Of a stretch of DNA of 46,758 bases, positions 17,850-26,475 are shown in pieces. Under the pieces are notes generated by a model, which saw nothing but the letters and a program-made list of their open reading frames with translations, was not told where the DNA came from and ran no database searches. The stretch comes from Sphingorhabdus sp. (GTDB taxonomy: Bacteria > Pseudomonadota > Alphaproteobacteria > Sphingomonadales > Sphingomonadaceae): assembly GCA_023262005.1 (NCBI GenBank), contig JALREL010000154.1, positions 1-46,758 on the forward strand. The letters are read 5' to 3'. How positions within the stretch are numbered: the stretch's first letter is position 1; each line of letters starts with the position of its first letter. Made by a program: the position numbers and the translations under genes.

Positions 17850-18632
17850 TCAGCCCCGCAATCCGATCAGAGAAATTTCGCGCCCATAGCCGGGTTCGCT
17901 GCGATGGCAGCTACGCCGATAGCTGAAAAAGCGATCGGGCTGCGAATAGGTGTCTTCGCCGAGGCATTCGACTTTGGTCACCCCGGCCTCGGCCAGCCGC
18001 GCGGCGACATAGCCTTCGATATCAAACTGCCAATGGCCGGGTTTGCCGTCGGCAAAGAAACGCTCATTCTCGTCCGCTTCCTGAACGAAGCGTCGGTAAA
18101 AGCCGTCATCGACTTCATAGCTTTTCTGCGCGATGCATGGACCAACGGCGCAGACGATACGCGCGCGATCAGCCCCCAAAGCCTCCATCGCATTGAGCGT
18201 ATTGTCGGTGACGCCGGTGATCGCGCCTTTCCATCCGGCATGCGCGGCCCCAACCACTCCAGCTTGCAAATCGGCAAACAGCACCGGAACGCAATCTGCG
18301 GTCAGGATGCCGAGCAAGATGCCCGGCCGGTCGGTCACCATCGCATCGGCGTGCGGACGCGCATCGATTGGCAAAACCTCGTTCACGGTCACAACATCAG
18401 GTGAATGGACCTGATGGACGGTTGCCAGCTCTGCCCCAGGCATAACCGCCGTCACAGCCCGTCGGCGGTTCTCCAAAACGGCATCGCGGTCATCGTCAGA
18501 CCCTAGCCCCACATTCAGGCCAGCATGGATACCATCGGATACGCCGCCCTTGCGACCGAGAAAGCCGTGCGGCACCCCTGCCAGCAGGCGGCTGCGCACG
18601 ATTTCGACCGGGTCTTGGCTTGGGCTCTCCAT
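17850..18632 (-). CDS. pgeF: Peptidoglycan editing factor PgeF (laccase-domain/YfiH family)
   Basis: A 260-residue protein of the YfiH/multicopper-like family. E. coli YfiH hydrolyses misincorporated L-Ser in peptidoglycan precursors; family members also act on purine nucleosides. The metal site residues are visible as His76 (TVHQVHSPDV), Cys114 (TADCVPVLFAD) and His131 (GAAHAGWKG). ATG 18632 (MESPSQDPVEIV) was chosen because the longer frame to 18767 only shadows the divergent SDR gene. In many sphingomonads pgeF follows lgt and the MidA methyltransferase; here it is separate and paired with a transporter. Confidence 0.93.
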   Translation of the reverse strand: MESPSQDPVEIVRSRLLAGVPHGFLGRKGGVSDGIHAGLNVGLGSDDDRDAVLENRRRAVTAVMPGAELATVHQVHSPDVVTVNEVLPIDARPHADAMVTDRPGILLGILTADCVPVLFADLQAGVVGAAHAGWKGAITGVTDNTLNAMEALGADRARIVCAVGPCIAQKSYEVDDGFYRRFVQEADENERFFADGKPGHWQFDIEGYVAARLAEAGVTKVECLGEDTYSQPDRFFSYRRSCHRSEPGYGREISLIGLRG

Positions 18633-18707
18633 GGCGCTCTCTTCGCATTGCCCCTTGTGCTTGGCAACATGCTTGACGCTGGCACTGCAAGATTGGAGAG
18701 ACGGGGC

Positions 18708-19532
18708 ATGACGGGAAAGATGCTGATCTTTGGAATGGGTTATACAGCCAGCCGCTTGGCGCAACATTTGCGCAAGCTCGGTTGGGAAGTGGTGGGCACA
18801 AGCCGCAGCGCAGTCATGGGCGCGTTTCGCTTCGACGATGATGAGCGTGTGATGGCCGCCATGTCAAATGCCACCCTTATACTCTCTTCGGTCCCGCCCG
18901 CGCGCGAAGGTGGCGATCCGGTGCTGGAACGTTATGGCAGCGCGCTGCAAGCTGCGCCTGCCAAGTGGATCGGTTATCTCTCCTCCACCGGTGTCTATGG
19001 CGATACGGGCGGTGCCTGGGTCGACGAAAGCGCGCCAATTGGTGGTGGTCGGCGTAGCGCACGCGCCGCGGCGGATCTCGAATGGCAAAAGCTCCGTGAT
19101 GATGTGTCAGTGTTTCGCTTGCCTGGCATCTATGGCCCAGGGCGTTCCGCGCTGGACAGGGTGCGCGAAGGAAAAGCGCATCGTATCGATATTCCAGACC
19201 AGGTCTTCAGCCGCGTCCATGTCGACGATATTGTGTCGGGCATAGTTGCCAGCTTTGCCGGGCCAAGCGGCATCTACAATTTGGCCGACAATCTGCCCTG
19301 CAGCCAGAATAACGTTATAGAGTTTGCTTGCACCCTGTTGGGGATGCAGCCCCCGTTGCTGCAAACGCTTGAAGAGGCGCAGCTTTCACCCATGGCGGCG
19401 GCATTTTATGCGGAAAACCGCCGGGTTTCTAACCTCAAGGCACAGCGACTGCTCGGATGGAAGCCCGACTATCCTGATTATAAACAAGGGCTTACCGCAT
19501 TGTTACACAGCTTAGGTGAAAAAGCGGATTGA
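18708..19532 (+). CDS. SDR-family NAD(P)-binding protein (epimerase/dehydratase-like)
   Basis: A 274-residue protein with an N-terminal Rossmann motif MLIFGMGYTASRLAQHL (5-21), YLSSTGVYGDTGGAWVDE (the YGDTG segment replaces the usual YxxxK context of extended SDRs) and FRLPGIYGPGRSALDRVR. The set matches the YeeZ-like group of atypical extended SDRs, whose substrate is unknown. The real start is ATG 18708 after GGAGAG; the open frame upstream to 18525 shadows pgeF. The 3' end lies 70 bases before the next hydrolase gene. Confidence 0.87.
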   Translation: MTGKMLIFGMGYTASRLAQHLRKLGWEVVGTSRSAVMGAFRFDDDERVMAAMSNATLILSSVPPAREGGDPVLERYGSALQAAPAKWIGYLSSTGVYGDTGGAWVDESAPIGGGRRSARAAADLEWQKLRDDVSVFRLPGIYGPGRSALDRVREGKAHRIDIPDQVFSRVHVDDIVSGIVASFAGPSGIYNLADNLPCSQNNVIEFACTLLGMQPPLLQTLEEAQLSPMAAAFYAENRRVSNLKAQRLLGWKPDYPDYKQGLTALLHSLGEKAD

Positions 19533-19602
19533 CGGCGACTCCCGCTTAGGTCAGCCTCCTGCGATAAATCCGGCGCAGAACCGGCATAAAGTTCGCAGGA
19601 GA

Positions 19603-20394
19603 ATGCTTTTGGCAACTGCCGCTATTGAAGACGTGTCGCGTCCCTCGCTGTTTCTCGCGCTGACCGAGTTTCCCCGTGCCATGGCCGAGTTCGGTTCGAT
19701 GACCTGGGCCAGCCCGCTTCTGATGCAAGCGCCCAAGGGCGATGGCCATCCGGTGCTTTTGCTCCCCGGTTTCATGGCCACCGAATTTTCGATGAAGCCG
19801 CTGCAAACCTATCTCGACAAATTGGGCTATAACGCTTTCCATTGGGAACTTGGCCGCAATCTTGGCCCCAAGGCCATCGGACATAATGGCGAGCATTTGA
19901 TCGCGCGGCTGGAGCAGATCCATGCCGAAACCGGTCGCAAAGTCAGCCTTGTCGGCTGGTCGCTTGGCGGAACGCTTGCGCGTCAATTATCGCGGCGTCG
20001 CCCGGATATGGTGCGGCAGGTGATTTCATTGGGTTCACCCATTGTTGGCAGCCCCAAATCGACCAATGCGTGGCGGGCTTACCAGATGCTTACGGGTCAC
20101 AAGATTGATGACCCCAATGTGCAGGCGCAATTGGCCGAAAGCCATGATGTTCCACCCGTACCTTCGACCGCAATCTACTCGCAGCAAGATGGTATTGTTG
20201 CATGGCAGAACAGCCGTGAACCAAAGGCGCCGCATACCGACAATATCGAAGTGAAAGGCAGCCATTGCGGCTTGGGCGTCAACCCGACCGTGCTTTGGGC
20301 GATTGCGGATCGCTTGGCTCAGCAAGAGGGCCAATGGAAACCGTTTGAGCGTGGCGGCATTCGCAGCCTGCTTTATCCGTCCAGCGGCCACTGA
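19603..20394 (+). CDS. Alpha/beta hydrolase (lipase-like)
   Basis: A 263-residue hydrolase with nucleophile elbow GWSLGG, an acid residue likely in IYSQQDGIV and a late His in GSHCGLGVNP. HPVLLLPGFMATEFSMKPLQTYL is the lid-proximal N-terminal part, similar to triacylglycerol-lipase-like hydrolases. Start choice is open: ATG 19603 is only two bases from AGGAG (19596-19600), while TTG 19609 is ideally spaced. An earlier GTG (19516) would overlap the SDR gene. It converges on the WS/DGAT gene, so it could act on the neutral lipids that enzyme makes; that link is inference. Confidence 0.84.
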   Translation: MLLATAAIEDVSRPSLFLALTEFPRAMAEFGSMTWASPLLMQAPKGDGHPVLLLPGFMATEFSMKPLQTYLDKLGYNAFHWELGRNLGPKAIGHNGEHLIARLEQIHAETGRKVSLVGWSLGGTLARQLSRRRPDMVRQVISLGSPIVGSPKSTNAWRAYQMLTGHKIDDPNVQAQLAESHDVPPVPSTAIYSQQDGIVAWQNSREPKAPHTDNIEVKGSHCGLGVNPTVLWAIADRLAQQEGQWKPFERGGIRSLLYPSSGH

Positions 20395-20416
20395 TAACCT
20401 ATTGTGGAATTTGAAG

Positions 20417-20450
20417 GGGGTCCCGGCATTGCCGGGGCCCCTCATTTTTT
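20417..20450 (+). terminator. Rho-independent terminator between hydrolase and WS/DGAT genes
   Basis: GGGGTCCCGGC (20417-20427) pairs with GCCGGGGCCCC (20431-20441), one G-T wobble, three-base loop, followed by TCATTTTTT. It clearly stops plus-strand transcription. The T-run lies inside the last codons of the facing acyltransferase gene, whose stop is at 20442-20444. Confidence 0.87.
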
Positions 20451-22031
20451 GGCTTTGACCTTGGGCTTCGCTGGTGCCTTCGCTTTTGGCGTTTTGGCTT
20501 TCGAGGCAGCGGCTTTTTTGACTGGCTTGGCAGCCGCGGGTTTCGCGCTCACTGTCTTCGCTTTTGTTGCCGGCTTGGCCTTGACTGGAGCAGCTTCTTT
20601 CGCCTTCACCTCTGCCTTGGGCACCGCCCGCAGCAATTCGTCAAAGGATTGGCGCAGCGCCGCCGCGTAATTGGCGGGATCAGGAATCATGTCCCGATCG
20701 CTGGTAAAGGAAATCGCGATTTCGGGGCCATAGCTGTAGATCGTATTGATCAGGCCCATGCCATCAAAAACAGGGCCGGTACCCATCATTCGCACCATCT
20801 TTGCCCCGGCAAAATAGAGCGGCACGCGCGGGCCGGGGACATTGGTGGCAACGCAGTTGAACACCGGCGAGTGCAGGTTTGAAACGCCCAGCCTGGTGTA
20901 AAGCCGCGCGCCCAACCCGGCGAGGCCCGACGGGATGAACTGGCTATAGTCGGTGAGGGTGCGTGCACCTACGGCGTTGGTCATCGCCTTGGAATTTACG
21001 GCTTCTTTGCGCACCCAGGCGAGCCGTTCCATTGGGTCTTCGATCTGGGTGCCGATCTGGACCAGCATCGCCGAAACAAGGTTGCCCAGCGCCTCCTTTT
21101 CGCCTTCGGCTCGCACCGAAATGGGGGCCATGACTTGCAGGCTCTCTTTCGGCAAATTCTTCCGCGACAGCAGATATTTGCGCAGGCCGCCGCCGATGAT
21201 CGTCAAAACCACGTCGTTGACGGTCGCACCTTCGATCCGATCCTTGATCGCCCGGATGTCGGAAAGCTGGAATACGACGCCATCCCATACGCGGTGCGGC
21301 CCAACCTTGCCGTTGAGCAAAGTTTGCGGCGCCATGCGCGCGCCTTTCAGCGATACATCACCCCCTGCGACTTCGCGAATAAGCCGGGCTGCACCTGGCA
21401 CGGTCTGCGCCAGCGTTTTGGCAAACTTCACGGGCTGGGTTACCGAATTCAGCCATGTTCGCATCAGCATTTCGGTAACTGCGGGCTCGTTTTCGCCCTT
21501 CCATTTTGCTTTCTTCGTCCGGTCGACCGGCACCGGCTCTATATCATGGACCGCGGCGGAAAGTTCGACGCCTGACATGCCGTCAATCGCCGCATGGTGC
21601 ACCTTGGCGACCAGCGCGAAGCAACCTTTGGGTAGCCCTTCGATATTGTCGAGGCCTTCGACAATGTTGAACTCCCACAGCGGTTTTGAAAGATCGAGCC
21701 CGCGCGCGTGCAGCCTCGCCACCTGGATACACAACTGCCGCCAGTCGCCGGGCTGGGGCAGGGCAATGTGGCGGACGTGAAATTCGAGGTCGAAATTGGG
21801 ATCGTCGATCCAATAGGGATGGTCGAGATCGAATGGAACGCGGACAAGTTTCTGGCGAAAGCTGCGTGCCTTGTCCAAGCGGCTTTCTATGTGCGCCAAT
21901 ATGTCCTTGAACCTTACGAACCCCCCGGGTGCGGTCGACGGGTCATAGATCCCGACCGAGCCGATATGCATCGGCGTATTTGGGGTGTCGAGATAGACGA
22001 AACTGGCATCCTGCCCACTAAGCTGCTCCAT
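20442..22031 (-). CDS. Wax ester synthase/diacylglycerol acyltransferase with H1-like tail
   Basis: A 529-residue WS/DGAT-family enzyme, which joins acyl-CoA to a fatty alcohol or diacylglycerol to give wax ester or triacylglycerol storage lipid. Residues 145-151 read HHAAIDG, matching the catalytic HHxxxDG; PLWE at 117-120 is also typical. LSGQDASFVYLDTPNTPMHIG at 4-24 is the classic N-terminus. Residues 471-529 are extra: a low-complexity tail with about 20 Lys in 59, mostly Lys, Ala and Pro, resembling histone H1 or PhaF tails. The Shine-Dalgarno sits in a hairpin. It is downstream of an EamA exporter gene, 53 bases away. Confidence 0.93.
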   Translation of the reverse strand: MEQLSGQDASFVYLDTPNTPMHIGSVGIYDPSTAPGGFVRFKDILAHIESRLDKARSFRQKLVRVPFDLDHPYWIDDPNFDLEFHVRHIALPQPGDWRQLCIQVARLHARGLDLSKPLWEFNIVEGLDNIEGLPKGCFALVAKVHHAAIDGMSGVELSAAVHDIEPVPVDRTKKAKWKGENEPAVTEMLMRTWLNSVTQPVKFAKTLAQTVPGAARLIREVAGGDVSLKGARMAPQTLLNGKVGPHRVWDGVVFQLSDIRAIKDRIEGATVNDVVLTIIGGGLRKYLLSRKNLPKESLQVMAPISVRAEGEKEALGNLVSAMLVQIGTQIEDPMERLAWVRKEAVNSKAMTNAVGARTLTDYSQFIPSGLAGLGARLYTRLGVSNLHSPVFNCVATNVPGPRVPLYFAGAKMVRMMGTGPVFDGMGLINTIYSYGPEIAISFTSDRDMIPDPANYAAALRQSFDELLRAVPKAEVKAKEAAPVKAKPATKAKTVSAKPAAAKPVKKAAASKAKTPKAKAPAKPKVKAKK

Positions 22032-22036
22032 GAATT

Positions 22037-22056
22037 TCTCCTCTCCGTAGAGGAGA
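22037..22056 (-). promoter_or_regulatory. Hairpin sequestering the ribosome binding site of the WS/DGAT gene
   Basis: On the minus-strand transcript TCTCCTCT (22056-22049), ACGG loop, AGAGGAGA (22044-22037) form a perfect 8-base-pair stem. AGAGGAGA is the Shine-Dalgarno, five bases before ATG 22031. No U-run follows, so it is not a terminator. Folding would block initiation. Confidence 0.55.
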
Positions 22057-22084
22057 TTAACGTGGAAGCGAGCGGTTGGCGAGT

Positions 22085-23008
22085 CTAACGCGTGCGCATC
22101 GCGACAACGAGGCCGACTGACGCGAGAATCGCCCCGCTAGCGGCCAGCGCGGTCCAGGCATAGCCTTCGAAAAGCGTCGACAGCAGCATTGCCACAACGG
22201 GTATCAGCACGCTTGTATAGGCCGCCTTGCCGGGACCGATCTTGCGTATCAGATCGAAATAGAGCGGGAAGGTGACGACTGAACCGATGATGCCGAGATA
22301 AAGGACGCCGCCCAGATAGCCCGCGCGCATTTCGATGATCGGCGGGCCATGGTTGATGAATGACCATGCAGCGTTGAAAAGCGCGCCCCAAAGCATTGAC
22401 CAGGCAAGGATGGTCGTCGTTGGAAAGCGACCTACCGAGGGTGCAACCTGCATCACATTCGAAACCGATGCGCAGAGCACGGCGATGAGGGTGAGCGCGG
22501 TTCCCACGATTACCTCTTGTCCTCCCACGGGAGCGACCTTGTATTCCTGCACCATCAGCAGTGCGACGCCTGCACTCGCAATCAGCGAACCGATGATGAA
22601 ATTGCGGCTGAAGTCACGCCCCAGCCACCATTTGCCGAGCAAGGCGTTGGGTACGATCAGCAAGGCGAAGATGACCGCGACAAGGCCGGAGGTGATATGG
22701 TGCTCGGCCGCATAGACAAAGTTGAAGTTGAGCGTGAATTGCATCAGCCCAAGCAGGACCGTCCATTTCAGGCCATTGGCGTCAATCCGCAGCGATTGTC
22801 GTGTGATGGCAGACAGCAGGAACATGCCAACGGCAGCGACCGCAAAGCGGTAACAGACTGACCAACTCGCAGGCACAGTTCCCAATTGGTCGCGAATAAC
22901 CAGCCATGTCGAACCCCAGATAAGCGATACCACCAAGAACGGGATCGCCACGCGCGGGTTCAAAAGGCTCTGATCCGAAGCCTGAGTGGGTGGATCGGCG
23001 CGATTCAC
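22085..23008 (-). CDS. DMT-superfamily EamA transporter
   Basis: A 307-residue membrane protein with about ten hydrophobic segments in two EamA repeats. The first has SLIWGSTWLVIRDQLGTVPA near residues 32-51 and the second has GIIGSVVTFPLYFDLIRKIG. GKAAYTSVLIPVVAMLLSTLF is the usual end of the fold. Members export metabolites and amino acids; the substrate cannot be assigned. GTG 23008 overlaps the stop of the threonine aldolase gene (GTGA), so the two are translationally coupled. Threonine or another amino acid is a reasonable guess as cargo. WS/DGAT follows downstream. Confidence 0.9.
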   Translation of the reverse strand: MNRADPPTQASDQSLLNPRVAIPFLVVSLIWGSTWLVIRDQLGTVPASWSVCYRFAVAAVGMFLLSAITRQSLRIDANGLKWTVLLGLMQFTLNFNFVYAAEHHITSGLVAVIFALLIVPNALLGKWWLGRDFSRNFIIGSLIASAGVALLMVQEYKVAPVGGQEVIVGTALTLIAVLCASVSNVMQVAPSVGRFPTTTILAWSMLWGALFNAAWSFINHGPPIIEMRAGYLGGVLYLGIIGSVVTFPLYFDLIRKIGPGKAAYTSVLIPVVAMLLSTLFEGYAWTALAASGAILASVGLVVAMRTR

Positions 23009-24006
23009 AGTGCAGCTATGGCATCGGCGAGGGGGCGGACATGGACGTCTTCATGCTGCCAACTGGTCACCAGACGTGCAGCGCCTTCACCCCAGTCGTA
23101 AAAGTCAAATCCTTGGGCGCGCAACTGGGCGGCTTCTGCCGCCGTCAATCTGATGAATATCTCATTGGCTTCGACCGGGTGCAAAAGCCGGCCTTGAGCG
23201 GCCCCTGCGATTATGCTGGCTGCTGCGTTTGCTGCCCTTCCATTTTCCAGCCACAGCTCGTCCTCGAGGAACGCCAGCAACTGTGCCGCCAGGAACCGCC
23301 CCTTCGAAAGCAGGTGCCCGGCCCGTTTCCGGCGGTATCGGGCGGCATCGGCCATTTCGGGGTCGAAATAGACCAACGCCTCGGCATTCATCCCGCCATT
23401 TTTGGCAAAGCCGAAACTCAATACGTCAACGCCAGCACGCCAGGTCACATCGGCCGGTTTGCATCCCAGGGTGGCCATTGCATTGGCGAAACGGGCACCA
23501 TCCATGTGCAGACCCAATTTCCTGCTTTTGCAAAGCTCGCCCAAGGCGGCTACCTCGTTTGGGCGGTAAACAAGTCCATATTCGGTTGCATTGGTGATCG
23601 AAACTGCTGCAGCTTGCACCTGGTGCACATCCGGACGGATCGTGCCGAGCAATTCCTCTACCGCTTCGGGCGTGATTTTGGCGCCTTCGCCCTCAAGGTG
23701 CATCAGCTTTGCACCACCGGTGTAGAAACCCGGCGCGCCACACTCGTCGACCTCGATATGCGCTTCGCGGTGGCAGACGATGCCCTGATGCGGTTGCACC
23801 ATTGAGGCCAGCCCCAGGCAGTTGGCGGCAGTACCGGTCGACACCCAAAGCACGGCGACCTCGCGCTCGAACAGTTCCGAAAAAGCGGCGTCGAGCTTCT
23901 GGCTCCACTGATCGCCGTCATAAGCGGTATCGACGACATTGGCGTCGGCAATGGCTTGCAAGACTTTCGGGTGAACCGGAGCGGCGTTGTCGGAAAAGAA
24001 GCGCAT
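23005..24006 (-). CDS. Threonine aldolase family protein (PLP beta-eliminating lyase fold)
   Basis: A 333-residue enzyme that cleaves L-threonine or allo-threonine to glycine and acetaldehyde in known members. MRFFSDNAAPVHPKVLQAI is the conserved N-terminus, AYDGDQWSQKLDAAFSELF the substrate region, GLHMDGARFANAMA carries the PLP-contacting Asp169, and SFGFAKNGGMNAEA carries the PLP Lys202. ATG 24006 was chosen because the open frame to 24225 adds non-homologous sequence overlapping the divergent synthetase gene. It is coupled to an EamA exporter by a 4-base overlap. Confidence 0.92.
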   Translation of the reverse strand: MRFFSDNAAPVHPKVLQAIADANVVDTAYDGDQWSQKLDAAFSELFEREVAVLWVSTGTAANCLGLASMVQPHQGIVCHREAHIEVDECGAPGFYTGGAKLMHLEGEGAKITPEAVEELLGTIRPDVHQVQAAAVSITNATEYGLVYRPNEVAALGELCKSRKLGLHMDGARFANAMATLGCKPADVTWRAGVDVLSFGFAKNGGMNAEALVYFDPEMADAARYRRKRAGHLLSKGRFLAAQLLAFLEDELWLENGRAANAAASIIAGAAQGRLLHPVEANEIFIRLTAAEAAQLRAQGFDFYDWGEGAARLVTSWQHEDVHVRPLADAIAAL

Positions 24007-24147
24007 GCACGATGCACAAGGCGAAAACCGGCTGCACGTCAAGACGCACGAAAAGCCGTGGTTCGACAAATTGTTGCAAGCCGTCCGACTCTCGAACAGG
24101 ATGGCATTGTTACACGGAGAGAGAATCACGAGGAGGACGGTGTCGAA

Positions 24148-25773
24148 ATGACCGAATGGACATATGCAACGCAGTGGGAATCTGTGGCCAAGGCGGTCGC
24201 AGACAAGCCTGCCATCGTGCAGCAAGACAATGTCATGTCATGGCGCGAATTCGACGAAGCAGCCAACGGCCTTGCGGAATATTTGGTGCAGTCTGGATTG
24301 GGCCGACAGGCCAAAGTTGCATTATATGCCCGCAACTGCCCAGAATATCTTGTCGGCACCTATGCGGCGTTCAAGGCCAGCCTGGTGCCGTTCAACGTGA
24401 ACTACCGCTATGGTAATGATGAATTGCTCTATCTATTCGAGAATGGCGACGCCGAAGCGGTCATCTTTGAAACCGTCTATGCGGAACGGATCGATGCAAT
24501 CCGTTCCCGCTTGCCGGGTGTCAAACGCTGGATAGCCATCGAGCGGCCCGGTTTTCCCTTGCCCGGCTGGGCGGTTTCCTATGCCGATATTCGCCCCTGT
24601 GAAAACGCACCCACGGGTAATGGTCCGCGCCGCAGCGAAGACCTGATGTTCATCTACACGGGCGGAACGACCGGGATGCCCAAGGCCGTGATGTGGCAGC
24701 AGGGAGACCTGATCGGCAAAGGCGGCTATGGGGCAAACCCGCTGCTCGGTCTTGAACCCATGAAAGGTCCCGAAGAGGCCGGGGATAGGGCCAAGGCGAT
24801 GCCCATTCCCGTTCGCATGCTGATTGCGCCGCCGTTGATGCACGGCACCGGATTGCTCTCTGCCTTTGCAGCGCTTTCCGTCGGCGGAACCGTGCTGCTG
24901 AACCGGCCTGACCATTTCAACGCGATTGAAACACTCGACCTGGCTGAAAAGTGGCAAGCAACATGGATGATCATTGTCGGCCAGCCTTTTGCCCAACCGC
25001 TGCTCGATGCGCTGGATGCGGAGCCCGGTCGCTGGAACCTGCAATCTATGCTGTTTTTCACCTCATCGGGCGCGATGTGGAATGAAGAAAACAAGCGCGG
25101 CTTGCTGCGTCATATGCCGCAGGCAGCATTGATGGATGCTTTCAGCTCGTCCGAGGCGTTGGGGTTGGGATCTTCGGTCATGACCTCTGCCGACACGGTT
25201 CACACGGCCCAATTTGCCTTGGGCGAAGATTGCGCCGTTTTCGATGAAGAGGGCCGGCGTGTTGAACCAGGATCCGAAATCAGGGGTCGCGTCGCGGTCG
25301 GCGGCTTCATCCCGGTCGGCTATTACAAGGATCCGGTGAAATCAGCGGCGACATTCATCGAGATCGAAGGTCGCCGGTGGTCGATGCCCGGCGACTGGGC
25401 GCTGGTGAATGCAGACGGCTCGCTTACGCTGCTCGGGCGCGGTTCGCAATGCATCAACACTGGTGGCGAAAAGGTCTTCCCCGAAGAGGTAGAGGAAGCG
25501 CTGAAGCGCCACCCTGCGGTCGTCGATGCTGCGGTGTGCGGAATGCCCGACCCGCGTTTTGGCGAACGCGTAGCGGCGGTGGCATCGCTAAAGCCAGGAA
25601 TGTCCGCTGATCCTATGGAACTGGTCGATCATGTACGCGGTGAGCTGGCCCACTATAAAGCCCCGCGCCATTTGTTGTGCGTGGAAAAGGTTCCGCGCGC
25701 ACCCAACGGCAAGATGGATTATGCCGAAGTACGCCGCATGGTGACCGAGGCTTTCGCCATCAATCAGCCGTGA
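24148..25773 (+). CDS. Acyl-CoA synthetase (AMP-binding)
   Basis: A 541-residue adenylate-forming ligase. FIYTGGTTGMPKAVMW is the P-loop, MDAFSSSEALGLGSSV the A5-like region, and GRGSQCINTGGEKVFPEEVEEAL the A8 region. VPRAPNGKMDYAEVRR carries the C-terminal catalytic Lys. The GGTTG P-loop and the overall pattern fit the fatty-acyl/steroid-CoA ligase group common in sphingomonads. ATG 24148 follows AGGAGG (24131-24136); the longer frame to 23956 shadows the divergent aldolase gene. It converges on the PilZ gene 13 bases away, and no terminator was seen between them. Confidence 0.9.
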   Translation: MTEWTYATQWESVAKAVADKPAIVQQDNVMSWREFDEAANGLAEYLVQSGLGRQAKVALYARNCPEYLVGTYAAFKASLVPFNVNYRYGNDELLYLFENGDAEAVIFETVYAERIDAIRSRLPGVKRWIAIERPGFPLPGWAVSYADIRPCENAPTGNGPRRSEDLMFIYTGGTTGMPKAVMWQQGDLIGKGGYGANPLLGLEPMKGPEEAGDRAKAMPIPVRMLIAPPLMHGTGLLSAFAALSVGGTVLLNRPDHFNAIETLDLAEKWQATWMIIVGQPFAQPLLDALDAEPGRWNLQSMLFFTSSGAMWNEENKRGLLRHMPQAALMDAFSSSEALGLGSSVMTSADTVHTAQFALGEDCAVFDEEGRRVEPGSEIRGRVAVGGFIPVGYYKDPVKSAATFIEIEGRRWSMPGDWALVNADGSLTLLGRGSQCINTGGEKVFPEEVEEALKRHPAVVDAAVCGMPDPRFGERVAAVASLKPGMSADPMELVDHVRGELAHYKAPRHLLCVEKVPRAPNGKMDYAEVRRMVTEAFAINQP

Positions 25774-25785
25774 CGGGATTTCAAG

Positions 25786-26475
25786 TCAACGACCGGTCCA
25801 GCTCGACAGTTCCTCGATGCTCAAAGTGCGATGGAACTCGACGCCGATTGAGTCGCTGGCTTGCCATTTGACGCTGCCAGAAATCGGACGCAGTGCATCA
25901 TAGCTTATTTGCACGCGCGTATCGATCGGAAGGAAGCGGTCGAACTTCAGCTTCGCTCCGCGCTGAGAAAGGTCGCAGATCCGTGCATCGGCGAGGTAGC
26001 CGCCCACCCGAAGGGTGACAGGCAGATCGAGGACGATCCTGGGCGCGCGGGGCTTGAAGCCATGGGGTGTCTCCGAGCCGCGGTTCAGCGCCTGCTCCAC
26101 TGACACCCAGTCGAAAAATTTGATGCCGAACGAGTTGCCATCCTGCCAGACGACCTCGCCTTCGATCCGGTCTCCATCGGCGAGCGATACGGCGACATGC
26201 TCGCCATTTTCGAAACCCAATTTGGTTTCGACTTGCATTCCGTCCTCCGAAATATTGCGAACGATGGCAAGACCTTCGACATCGTGGATGCGGCTGGAAA
26301 GTCTTGCGGCTCTGAATATCGTGCGATCGCGGGGCGACGTGCGATAATCTTCCGCACTCTTTTCATCGATCGTGGTTTCCGAGTTTGTTTGTTCGCCAGT
26401 CGCCTTTGAAAGCTTGCGACTGCTGTTCTTCTGGAATCCACCGAAAGTGCGAGACAGAATTTCGCGCATCTTCAT
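25786..26475 (-). CDS. Double PilZ-domain protein
   Basis: A 229-residue soluble protein with two PilZ-like repeats. The first (about 50-130) has RAARLSSR and NISEDGMQVETKLGF, ending in GNSFGIKFFD. The second (about 145-222) has PRAPRIVLDLPV and DLSQRGAKLKFDRF, ending in SIGVEFHR. The RxxxR and D/NxSxxG elements that bind cyclic di-GMP are recognisable but not perfect, so binding by either repeat is uncertain. The first 45 residues are polar and Lys/Thr-rich. It starts on the stop codon of the exported-protein gene (TAATG) and is the last gene of a three-gene set, so it likely senses c-di-GMP for that system. Confidence 0.85.
   Translation of the reverse strand: MKMREILSRTFGGFQKNSSRKLSKATGEQTNSETTIDEKSAEDYRTSPRDRTIFRAARLSSRIHDVEGLAIVRNISEDGMQVETKLGFENGEHVAVSLADGDRIEGEVVWQDGNSFGIKFFDWVSVEQALNRGSETPHGFKPRAPRIVLDLPVTLRVGGYLADARICDLSQRGAKLKFDRFLPIDTRVQISYDALRPISGSVKWQASDSIGVEFHRTLSIEELSSWTGR

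Noticed and set aside
22037-22056. Terminator for the EamA gene
   Set aside because: The stem has no U-run after it; it is followed directly by the start region of the next gene, so ribosome binding site masking fits better.
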